Assembly (NCBI GenBank): GCA_002118135.1
Contig: BDIU01000118.1
Span: 310,001-374,000 of the forward strand
Source: Trebouxia sp. TZW2008
Taxonomy: Eukaryota; Chlorophyta; Trebouxiophyceae; Trebouxiales; Trebouxiaceae
Reading direction: 5' to 3'
Length of the DNA: 64,000 nt
Shown in pieces: positions 1-10,400 of the stretch. The notes under the pieces were generated by a model. It saw nothing but the letters and a program-made list of their open reading frames with translations, was not told where the DNA came from and ran no database searches. Every line of letters begins with the position of its first letter. Position 1 is the stretch's first letter. The position numbers and the translations under genes are program-made.

Positions 1-1892
1 ATATGATGCAATGCAGGCAGGCAGCCAGGGATGATCTTGGACGGGAGGCGCTCACATTGGACAGGTGAAGATGTGCAGAACAACGAAGAGCAAGACACGC
101 TGACCTGAGCCACCTGCATTGGCTTGGCCATATTCCTTGTGTCCCATAAGCGCACATACTCATCATAGCTGCCAGTGACTAAGCAGTGCTCTTGGTGAGG
201 GCTGCTTGCAATGCAGCACACTCCAGCATTGTGGCTCTTCCTGCATACATACTTCAGCATTGTGGCTCTGCGTCCCTATACGCCAATGCGAAACAATCTT
301 TACGAGATGGACTGAAGCTCCTTGTCATCATGTCAAACTGCATAGCATAATGTTGTGCGTTGCAGCGATTGCCTGATGCGTGTCAATTGCTGCGGTCAGC
401 ATGGACAGCCAATTTGCTGTACAGAGCCTGCAGCACACTCCAGCGTTGAGGCTCTTCCTGCAGCTACGCTGAAAGCTCAGACAAGGGGGATTGCCTGTCC
501 AGTCATGGCCATACATCTCTAGACTTGTTATCAACGCCCGCTTGAGGTACACAACTTACATGCCTTTGACTTTGTAGCTTTTGAGAACGAGTCTATAACA
601 GCAATATGCTCAAGCGCCTTGTCAGAACGACAACTTGCACAGCATTTCTGTGGGCATTGCAGCAATGGCATGGTGCTTGTTGATGACTGCGGTCAGCAGA
701 GACATTTGGCAGTCAACTTGCCTTGCAAAAGTAGACTGCTGTCATAGAAACTGCATCTGCAACAGTCTCAGCACCCCATGCTGCACTTGTGTATGCTGTG
801 CCCATCCTAATCATTATGAAAGCAACAGTGCAAGCAGGGACTCTCAGTAGCATGGCTGCAAGGGTGAGTGCGTCCTGTGCAGTGCATCCCGCATTTGCCA
901 GTGCAGTGCATCAATTGGCAGCATAGCTGGTACTGGCAAGTAGTCAGAGCTGCGCACATACAAACAGTACACAAGCCAGCTGCCGGGATGCAGGCAGAAA
1001 GATTTATGCTGCAGTTGTGCACGTTGCGCTGTCAAGTGTAAAAGAGCTTGCCTGTTGACAAATAGGGGAGAAGCAACAGGCTGCCGCAGGTCCCACCCTT
1101 TGAATATGCAGTCATCAGCGCCAGAATACACCACGCTCTCCTGTCAGGCAAAAGATGCATGAAACACAAAGCACCAAATGCTGCTAGGGCACCATAGCAT
1201 GCATGCTGGGCATAGCAAGAAACTATACCTGCCAGCGATCATATGCCGCACTCCATGCCTCTAAGTCATGAGCCTGCCAAGTTTGAGTGACAGACATCCC
1301 TGCCTCAGTCATCTGCATTGTACAGTGCAGTCTCCATACTGGCATACTGTGCAGTGCCCCTCAGCTTAGCCTGTTGCATTGCAGTAGCTTTGAAGGGATA
1401 TGTCTGTACCTGTAGGGATGACACAGCGCCTGACGAAAGGCTGACAACGATGTCCTGTCCTGAACTGACCACATCTAGTGATACTGCCATTGCATCATCT
1501 GAAATAGAGACTGCTTGCTGCTTGACTAGCTGAGGGGCTGATAAGGTCTGCTCTACAGAGAGCAGGTACAAGCTGCCATCTGCACAGGCTGCTAGCAGGC
1601 AAGCTGGATGCTGATGCTGCCACCTCATGTCAAAGACTCCAGAGATTGGGAGTTTTTGCAGCAGCTGCAATTGCCATGAAAAGTCTCTGTCTGTCTGCTC
1701 AGCGCTGATAGGCTTGCTTGCTTGGGAGTCTGTACCCAGCATGTACAGATGCAGGAGTCCATGCCGTGTCTGAGAGGTCTCTTCCAGCTCATACGTCCCA
1801 ACAGCCAGTAGACTCTGTAAACCTGAGATGGGACAAAACTCTGTGCTGTCTGCATTGACATTCAGCACGACCTCCTGATGCAGGCTGCTCAT
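1..1892 (-). CDS. DPH7: DPH7 (WDR85) diphthine methylesterase, 3' part outside window
   Basis: WD40 protein of the diphthamide pathway. DPH7 removes the methyl ester from methylated diphthine on elongation factor 2 so that final amidation can follow, in the cytosol. Exons read on the minus strand: 1892-1410 (ATG at 1892, 161 codons), 1312-1229, 1140-1052 and 240-105; the intron after 105 runs to the window edge, so the C-terminal repeats are missing. Seen: [20 protein letters not shown], then [15 protein letters not shown], then HNAGVCCI and [15 protein letters not shown], in the order and spacing typical of DPH7. All phases agree. The donor after 1052 is CAG|GCAAGC, a GC-AG intron that gives an exact R codon across the junction. 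The 811-bp third intron holds partial copies of the start of exon 4. The gene is divergent from the methyltransferase at 2147. Identity is confident; the partial length is certain. Confidence 0.92.
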
Positions 1893-2146
1893 GCCAACAG
1901 CCGAAGCTGATCAATAGCTGCCACACAGCGAAATTGCGCAACGACGTGGTTCAAAGCCATATTCCGATAGACATGCGTTGCGTTTGATTCAATGCGTACG
2001 AGCTGACATGACTGTGCATACCTGCACTGCAGCTTATAAGCTCTGTCGACTTGAACGAAAGTTTGACCTAACGAAGACAGCTGCGACAAACAATCCTTTC
2101 TCGCGCAGCTCCCTCGCCGCCGAATGACTGCCAGTCATGCAAACAT
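1893..2146. promoter_or_regulatory. Short bidirectional promoter between DPH7 and the FtsJ-type gene
   Basis: Only 254 bp separate the two divergent start codons, so both promoters and both 5' UTRs must lie here. No TATA box is obvious. A nine-codon ATG ORF on the plus strand (2124-2150) overlaps the chosen start at 2147 by ATGA and would be an upstream ORF if transcription starts before it. Confidence 0.5.
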
Positions 2147-4084
2147 ATGAACCAGGAGGGTGCCGAAGTGGTCATTCAGACTTCACATCAATCTCAGTGC
2201 CACCGTCTTGTGTCGTATCACCAAGACAGATCGTTGCATGCTTTTCCCGACGGCCTGGGTTGCGAGGTGACGACCATCATTGACCGGATTATCGATGTGA
2301 GAGCAAAGCCACTGTGGTGGCTCACCGTGTGTATGTCATGACAGGCAGTGGAACTCGGACCAAGAAGCAACAAAGCAGGTCCTTGCTTGGTGTTGCTGAA
2401 AGGTGTGACTGTGTCTCTGACAGACTTGATTGAATGGTACACACCTTCCCACATCAAAAGATACTGCCCCAGAATATTCTGGCTTGGCGCACATTCCTCA
2501 GATGCGCTAAGTAAGGTGACAGTTGCCATTTATGACACTTAAGCAACCAGTGTGGGGTTGCCAGCCTCAGTCTGGGCTGATCAGCAGCCCACCTTGAGAA
2601 TTTGTCTAATCTCAACTTCAGCATGTGTCTGTGCAGGAAGAGCTACTCCAGCAGATTTGTGAAAATGGTGCTCCTGACAGCCAAACCCGCCTGCAATGCC
2701 ACCCAAGAAGCCTTGAGGATTGGCTTGGAGTGAGCGTTTCTGCTGTCAATTCATGCATGCTGTTGACACACATGTGCTGTCAATACATGTTTGCTGTTCA
2801 CAGACAAGTGCTATTGATATATGCCTGCTGTTGACATGTATTTGCTGTTGATACATGTTAGCTGTTCACACACATGTGCTGTGCCCACATTTTCCTTGCT
2901 GACACATCAGACTTTGCTGATCAGCACCCCTGCCAAACATTCCCTGTCTAAGCTTTCCGTTTTACTGTAATGCAGTCACGCTTGCCAATAAGCTTCAGAC
3001 TTGACCCAAAGGACTTCAAGTATGTGCTGAGTGTGGTGGACATAGAGGGCTGTTTGAGATGGAGCATTCATGAGGCCACAAGCAACTACAGGCAGGCTGT
3101 GCTGTTGACGCCATCAGTGCAGCGCCCTGTCAGCAATGCAGTGCATAAGCTGCAGGAGGCCCTTGCAGTCATTGGTCATCAGCTTGGCACAGAGGACATT
3201 GCCATTGATTTAGGTAAGCTATCCACTGAGTGATGAATGAGCCTCTGTCATGTAGGGGCTGCATCCCTTGTCTTGCGACGGTGACGCAAATGATCGTGCA
3301 AAGACTCAAGCCTTGCTACATGCAGGACAGGCATGTAGACTGCTACCAGCAACTATAATGCTACCATAATTGCCAACATCTGAAGCTGCGGGTTTGCTTG
3401 ATGCTAGTGCGCTTGCTGCGACAGAAAATTGACTTCCACTTGACACAGTGAGCATGTACTTTGCGTTTACGCGGGCACAGGTGTCAAATCAATCAAAATC
3501 AATGAAGTGAGCATGGCTTTTGTAGGTGCTGCAATTAGGCGTCATAGTGGGAGCCCCTGTCTAAAGAGGCAGTATGGGAGTATTTGCTTGATGCTAGTGT
3601 GCTTGCTGTGACAGAATGCTGCCTTGAGCTTGACACAGTGAACATGGGGTTTGTAGGTGCTGCTCCTGGGGGTTGGAGCTACTGCTTGGCAAGGCAGACA
3701 GCCTTTGTCATTGCAGTAGATCCTGCAGACCTGAGTCATGAGCTGCTGCTCCCCAATGTGCATCATGTGAGATGCAAATCAGAAGACGCTGGGGAACAAA
3801 TTCAGGCGGTACTGCAAGGCAGGAAAGCAGATGTGCTGGTAGCTGACATGAATCAACATCCAGATACCACTGTGGAAGCCATGAAACCTCTCCTGCCTTG
3901 GCTCAAGACAGGGGGACTGATTGTCATGACCATGAAATTCTACGGGATTGGCAGGGACCGCAGTGCTGTTGAATCGAGGACACAGGAAGCATTTGGGGAA
4001 TTGATTGAACCCAACAAAAGCAAGTCTATGTGGTTGATGGCAAATACTGTTAATGAAAGAACTTTTGTTGCCATTCGCAAGTAA
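2147..4084 (+). CDS. FtsJ/RlmM-like SAM-dependent RNA methyltransferase
   Basis: Predicted Rossmann-fold methyltransferase of the FtsJ (2'-O-ribose) class, closest in layout to RlmM-like proteins; substrate RNA unknown. Exons: 2147-2296, 2345-2515, 2622-2729, 2976-3213, 3657-4084. They sum to 1095 nt, 364 residues, with all phases consistent. The SAM motif AIDLGAAPGGWSYCL spans the last junction (about residues 220-234), followed by VIAVDPADLS (motif II), VLVADMN (catalytic Asp region) and LIVMTMKFYG (catalytic Lys region), ending TFVAIRK. The N-terminal 140 residues have no recognised motif, and exons 1 and 2 are the least certain: intron 1 would be only 48 bp. The long fourth intron contains a decayed copy of the motif-I acceptor. 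Family call is good; the exact target could equally be rRNA of an organelle or the cytosol. Confidence 0.8.
2755..2895. repeat. Degenerate short tandem repeat in intron 3 of the methyltransferase
   Basis: Variants of TGCTGTTGACACACATGTG recur about six times, at roughly 20-25 bp spacing, between the donor at 2730 and the acceptor before 2976. The units are rich in ACATGT. No coding continuity. Confidence 0.6.
3390..3660. repeat. Duplicated intron-exon border of the methyltransferase motif-I exon
   Basis: The stretch TTTGCTTGATGCTAGTG with following bases near 3392 recurs near 3579. The acceptor GTTTGTAG|GTGCTGCTCC (exon from 3657) has an earlier partner CTTTTGTAG|GTGCTGCAAT at about 3520-3535 which runs into a stop. 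The first copy is therefore a decayed decoy of the real border. Confidence 0.7.
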
Positions 4085-4513
4085 TGAATCTACAGATGAC
4101 ATCCAAATTCCAACAACATCACGGTTGGCATGAGCAGGTAGTGTACTGCGTACTACGGTATGCTTTGCGCACTACTCACAGTGTTCATGATCATGTGGTA
4201 TTTTCGAATGCTTCTGGATCTCTGCAGAAATTCCAGGCGATTGCGGCACTGACAGCAGTCTTGCAGATCTGACCAGCATTAACACAGGACACTTATGTGC
4301 ATGAAAGTCTTGACAATGACAATTTCAGCTTTTGTGCTTTGCTGCTGTTGGCTTGAACGGGCGGAAAAACAGCAGAATTCAGAATCCCTCGCCTCACAAA
4401 TGTCAAGACGCATCTACGACCAAAGATTCCCCGAACATACCTGGAGCGCGCAGCAGGAGCGTTTTGGTAATGCCCGCAGGCCACGCACAAGCAGGGGAAG
4501 CCCCGCTGCATAG
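4085..4513. other. Intergenic region between the methyltransferase and GPC1
   Basis: 429 bp between two genes on the same strand. It must hold the 3' end of the first and the promoter and 5' UTR of the second. I see no TGTAA motif near the first stop and no conserved coding sequence. Confidence 0.4.
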
Positions 4514-6551
4514 ATGGTCTATCAAGACCCGCTGGTCGCATACGTGCCAGACGGCAAGTTGCGAAGACGCAAGAAAAAGCGTGCAGATTTGAACGAGGAG
4601 TACTTCGTGACGCAGCCTGAGTCGTGGCAGAAGCAATTTCAGTCGTATCAAGACTGGCGTGACAGCTCGCCGACGTTGCAAGTCCTGCGAAACAACGCTG
4701 CCAAGCTTCAACAGACCTGCGATGCAGTTAAACGAGGTTTTCAGCAAGCGCAGAGCCAGCTGGTCGGTCAGGTCGACTCTTCCCGGGATGCTGTGGTCGT
4801 CGCTCTCAAGCAGCAACTCAAATCTGCTCGTGCCAAACTACGACGCGCTCTTCAGCAACAGCAGCAGCAGCAGCTGCAGCATCACAAGGCAGCTGAAGAC
4901 CCTAGCTCTGACTTGAAAGCCTCAAGCAAATGCGTCAGTGGCAGCCAGCAAGACTCTCAGAAATTTGCAATTGGCAGCATTGTGTTTGGAGCTCTTGCCT
5001 TCGCCTGTGGCAGCGCACCTTGGGCTCTGCCTCACCTATACCTGATCTTTGCCGCCATTGCTCTGCCTTGGAGAGTTTGCGAATTCTATCAAAAGCGGAT
5101 GACATTCTTCCTGCTGGATTTCTGCTACGTAAGTCATGCTCAGCCCATGCTTCAGCAATCAGCAAGCATTTTCTGACATGTTCCGACCTCACCATTGTTG
5201 TGCAGTGGGCAAATTTGGCAGCTGTCTGGTACCTGGTATGTGGAAGCAGCAATCCACATGTAGGCAGTATGGTTTATGCTTTGACAGATGGACCTCTGGC
5301 CGGAGCCTTGATCGTATGGCAAAGTGCATGGGTGTTTGGTTCAGCAACCCACTCAGTCAGGTAATCACCTGATGCTCCTCAATCAGCATTTGCTGTGCCA
5401 CAGGCTGAAATCAACTTTGATGCATTTTGGATGCTCAGGTCTAGCTCAGCATGTCTCAGCTAAAGTAATGTCGCAAATATCCTCGCTCTGACTTCTGTGC
5501 CGTTTGTGCTGCAGTGTCTTAATACACTTGCTACCTGGCATGGCGATTTTTGCACAGCGCCAATTCCCACTGCCAGACACAGTCTCACACATCAAGCTGC
5601 TCAAGCTAGCAAGCTATGCTAGCAGGCATGATGGCAGCAGCACTTTCTGGTCATGCCTTGTGGCCCCTTTTGTATTCTATGCAGCTTGGCAGATCATCTA
5701 CTGGTTCATTGTTCAGGTCAGTATGCACTGCATTTGGGTTTGTTTCTGCTTGCGATGCAAGACTGGCCAAAACTGCCTCTTGCTGAAACTGTCACTGTTC
5801 TCGGCTTGTATATCTCAAGCATCAAGGCTTATGTATTGTTGCTGCAAATGAATTGCATTGCTTGCAGGTTTGCTGCCAGAATTTCATCAAAAGGCATCAG
5901 TTTGAAACCAGCTACAGCTGTTTGGCAAAGCGCGCTGCCAAAACAAACAATGTATGGAACCGACTTGTCCGCAAGGGGTGCAAAGCACGGCGGCTGTGCA
6001 TGTTTGGTGAGTTTGCTGGTGCTTTTGTGAATCTGACATTTGAGACTTACAGGTCACTTGGGCATGAGAGTGTCTTCGACACCACTCACGCCTAGCTGAT
6101 GCACATGCTGCACAAGTTTGCACAGAATTCTAGATTTCAGGCGTGCATTGTATTCCAATGGCTGCTGACAGCAACTATTGCTATGCAGGGTTGCTTCAGG
6201 TTGTATTCACTTTGGGGTGCCTTCTTCTGTTCCTCCCTTTGTACCACTCCTTCCGTCTATCCTGCATCTGGCAGGTAAGTCTGGCAGTTATTGCTGTCGG
6301 GCTTCCGGCTGCTGCATGTGTGAAGGTGTTTTGATGCTCTGATCTGCTTTGTTTGTCATACCAGCAGGCTCAGTGCTAGCAGTGACATGCAGGTCTTGAA
6401 GATTGCTGTCCCTGTATATTATGGTAGTCGGTATCAGTGCGAGAAGGTCCCACAGCATCAGCTGATCAGGGCGGTTCAGACCAAGAAGGTCCAGATCAGC
6501 CTGACTGCTAAGGCAAAAGTAGCAATGCCACAAGGCAAACTTCATCAGTAA
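4514..6551 (+). CDS. GPC1: Glycerophosphocholine acyltransferase 1 (GPC1, DUF2838 family)
   Basis: Multi-pass ER membrane enzyme that acylates glycerophosphocholine with acyl-CoA to give lyso-phosphatidylcholine, a salvage step for phosphatidylcholine remodelling. Exons: 4514-5128, 5206-5360, 5515-5716, 5868-6006, 6189-6274, 6393-6551; total 1356 nt, 451 residues, phases consistent. Residues 1-150 are soluble, Lys/Arg/Gln-rich and probably coiled coil. Hydrophobic segments start at about residue 155. The family core is clear: MTFFLLDFCY, then QWANLAAVWYLV, TDGPLAGALIVWQSAWVFGS and SVLIHLLPGMAIFAQR, in the same order as yeast YGR149W and plant GPC1. The last exon is the weakest, but YYGSRYQCEKV resembles the family's NGxxxYxxE region. 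Tandem with the gene before it and convergent with the CEP162-like gene. Confidence 0.9.
6058..6108 (+). repeat. Dispersed intronic element, copy 1
   Basis: About 51 bp beginning TTGGGCATGAGAGTGTC and containing GACACCACTCAC, in a GPC1 intron. Clearly similar copies lie at 32051-32102 (minus) and 35832-35883 (plus), both in introns of the unrecognised two-TM gene. See findings. Confidence 0.65.
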
Positions 6552-7419
6552 ATGAATACATGCAATGCTCATGACTCAGCTCAGCGTACTAGGATGCGAT
6601 TTGTTCTCAGTTTTGCTCAGTTAGTTAGAAACAGTATTTGCCATTTCTTTTGCACTTTTGCTCGCTCTCAAGCTTCCATGTGTTCATGACATTCCCTCTT
6701 AAATATGAAAGGACCCCAGCAGCAGCAGTCTTTGTGCACTGTTTTCTTGTGTAGCTTGTGTATGTTCAATTAGACAATTCTGCCATTGCCAGCTGTCCTG
6801 TGCCTTTTTATCTGGTTCTTGCTATTTTGGCCAAATGTGCTTATTGATGCAAAATGGAGCCAGCAGAAAGCCTGAAATGAGCAATCTCAGGCTACTGCTC
6901 ACAGATGCAGCAAATTAGCTGCTCTGCTCCTGCTTTGTATCTCAAACAACGCCTTGATTTGGCAGCTGTCTCTGATGCTCAGCCGAGACCAGTTGTTGAG
7001 TGCCTAGGACTGTGTACACACTCGACAAATATTTGTGGCAATTATTCAGATATGGGCTATCGCTGCGAAATGTCTGCAATCTAGTTTGAGTCACACATGT
7101 ATGCCAACCATATTGGTCCTGTGCACGACATTGCGCAAACAGTTGCCTGAACTTCAGCATATCTACACAGACACTGTGAGTAGACCCAGAAATTGCACAC
7201 CTTGAGTCACGACTGCAACTCAGAAGACGAATGCACAGCTATATTTTCCAATCTCATCCGGAAAACAGATAACTTTGAAGTGTGATTATGCCAGATGCTT
7301 TAGTGAAACATGCATCCAAGGACCAGCAATTCTGTGATGATACGGTGGTGATATGATATCGGCATTGGAGAACGTCAGCCACCAGCGGCAATGCTGGCAT
7401 CCGCCCTGATGCATGTCTG
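6552..7419. other. Convergent intergenic region, no gene seen
   Basis: 868 bp between the ends of GPC1 (+) and the CEP162-like gene (-). Open frames here are short and without recognisable motifs. Both 3' UTRs should lie here. Confidence 0.4.
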
Positions 7420-10400
7420 TTATTGCTGCTGATGCTGCAGTTCCTTGGCAATTGCCAGAATGGACTCCAGCTCTGTGCGAAAGTGCTCAAGCTCTTCATC
7501 TTGCCGCTGCTCAGGACTGCCTGTGCAACAGCCAAGAAGCTCAACCAGAGAGCTATGTGTTACATGGCCGCATGCTCAGCAGTGCAGGCAGTATGTAGAC
7601 TCTGCTTTGATGACAATGGCATGCCAACCTCAGCGCGCGGGTCTGCTTCATCAATCCTAGCACTGTCAAATGCCGTGAGCATGATCTTCTTTGCATGCAA
7701 GCGTTGTTGGCAAGTTACCATGTGTTGCTGCAACTGGACGGGCTACAGCAGTTGGCCACATGAGTTCAGCTGCTTGCCCCTGTATCAATGGCTGCAGCTG
7801 CAGGGACCTCTGCGCCTCAGCTGACTCCAGTTGAGTGATCTTCTCCGCCAGCTGTGCAAACTGCAAAGGATGTGCCTGATAAGTTTCGAGCAATCCCATG
7901 TCATTGCTGTAGCAGTCGAGTGCAGTCTTTACCTTAGCAGATGCTCTGCATGCTTTGCCACTTCAACTAGTGCTCCCAAAAGGTGCATTTGGTGCAAAGC
8001 TGATCTCAGAATGCGTGAATGCTTGTCAAGAGTGCAATGCCACCTGAACTGCTTGAGCCATGGTCTTTTGGAAACGTCAAAACAGTGTACAGGACCTGAC
8101 ATGCTTTCGAGCTGTCAGCATGTCAGGCAGTGTATACAATTGACAATCTGTTGGACTAGACACTTCATGTGCAGCAGGGGTCCAGGGCACAAGCTGCCTA
8201 GCTGCCCTCAGCTCCTCTTGCACTTGGTCACATGTGTGCCTGCTGGCCTGGAACTGCCCCTCCAGGGCTGCCAGGTGCTGCCTCCACTTCAAGGCCTCCT
8301 CAACCTGAGTCTTACGCTGCAGGTCAGCCACTTGGGCAGTGTGCTGCTGAAACACAAGCGTCAGTTGACGCTGGTGCTCTGCCTGCAGTGCACAGCAACA
8401 ACTTCAGCTGCAACGCATAATGCCAGAAAGTCTGCAGCTCCTCTTGCAGCTGGTCACACGTCAGCCTGCTGGCCTGAAACTGCCCAGGTGCTGCCTCCAT
8501 TTCAGGGCCTCCTCAACCTGAGTCTCACGCTGCAGGTCAGCAAATTGGGCAGTGTGCTGCTGGAAAACCAGCGTCAATTGACGCTGGTGCTCTGCCTGCA
8601 GTGCACTGTGTGATGCTCAGCTGCAAGCGTCTGAACTTCTGCAGGGTCGTATGACAATGCTGACATACATGGGAATGCCAAGCATTTGGCATGGCCAGGG
8701 CACCACAGGGACTTTTTCAAGATATAAACAGTCTCAGTCAAGGTAAAGTGTGAGCCTGTCTGATGTGGTGTACAATATCCATCGTCATTCTGAGTGCAAG
8801 CCTGAACTTGGAGCAGGGCTGCAAGCTCCGGCGCTTTGTTGGGCTTCATGAAGACTTCCATTGCAAGCGAAGGGTGCAATGATATTGCTATTACCATGCC
8901 ATTGAGGCGATGCTGGCATTTGCTGGTCTGCAAAAGGCGTTTTTGAGGCACACCATACATGTCCTATCACTCAGTGACAGCACAACAAGATGGCAAGGCC
9001 TGCCTGCAAGCGAGTGAATTGCTCCACAGCTTCTGTGTGGGCCCTCTGCACTGTAGCTGTTGCCATCTCAGCAGCGCTTGCTCGCTGTTCAGCCTTCTCA
9101 AGCTGCTGAGTCAGCTTCTCACGCTCAGCATGCCCAGCAGCAGCACTGTGGTGCTGTGGCCTTGCATGGTGTGCCTGCCCATCAAAAGGCGCTAGCAGCT
9201 GCTGCCCAAGGGCTTTCTGATGTGGTGATTGGCTGCTGTCACTCTGCTTGGCTGCTGCCATTGGGACGGCCATGTCTGGAGCAGCCTGTAACAAAAGCAC
9301 TCTGTTATGGTCTATATTGAGTTATGTGGCTCATAGTGTCTTATGGCTTGCATGAGCACAGCAGTAGAGGCCTGAGCGAAAAGGTCAAGGTGGTGTGGAA
9401 CTCACAGCTTTGCTCAAGATGGCAGAATGCTTACTTGCTTGCATGGGACAACAGGAAGCAATGGGAGGCTCAATAGCCTGCTTGCAGTTGCTGTATGACA
9501 AGCAGAGTTGGCTTCCAGACATGGGATAAACTGTCTCATGATGGCATGGCAGAGCATCAACAGCTGTTTGTCTCATGCATGTCAGACCGGTTAAGAGGCA
9601 AAGCCTTTTGCCCACAAACTTGGATCAACAAGCAAACACTTCAAACGTGAGCCAGAGCAGCTGAAGAATGTGCTGCAAAATCAGCAGTCTTCAACGCTGC
9701 CTCGTGACATGCAACAGCTTGCTTTTTAGAACCAGTCCTACCCTGTCAGCAGGTCTTGCCCAAAGAGTCATCACTTCCTGTTGCAGCCGCTCAACCAAGG
9801 CAGTCTGAGCATCTAGCTCTTCCTGCAGCTTCTTCTTTGCTGCTGTATTCCTCTTCTTCCCCTGCTGCTGGGAGTTGGCAGGAACCAGGGGCTGCTTGGC
9901 ACCTTTGCTAGGGCTGTTGCCTGATGCCCTGCTATTGGCCTCCTGCACAACCAGTGATGACTTTCGGTATTCCTGATTTGGGTATTGATTTGCAGACCAG
10001 GCATCAAGAGCAAAAGAATGGATTCCTCACAAGACACAGCAGTTTGAATGACTAGCACTGTTGCTGAATGATGATGCTTGTGGAAGTCACAAGACACAGC
10101 AGTTTGAATGACTAGCACTATGGCTGAATGATGATGCTTGTGGAAGTTTTGCACCTGCATTGAAAGGCTGCAGTGAATGCTTGGACCATAGCAAGGTATC
10201 TGCAGGAGAGCAAGAGGTAGGCATTTACCTTGCAACTGCTTGCCTGTGTAGTGTTCACACAAATGTCTGATTGACATGAGCCACAGCATCGCAGTCATCA
10301 CAGGCCAAGGCAATCATGAGGGCATACCTGGGTCACAACATGCTGTAGCAAAACACACTGGCATTGCAATGAATTATAGCATGGCGCAAGGACACAGCAG

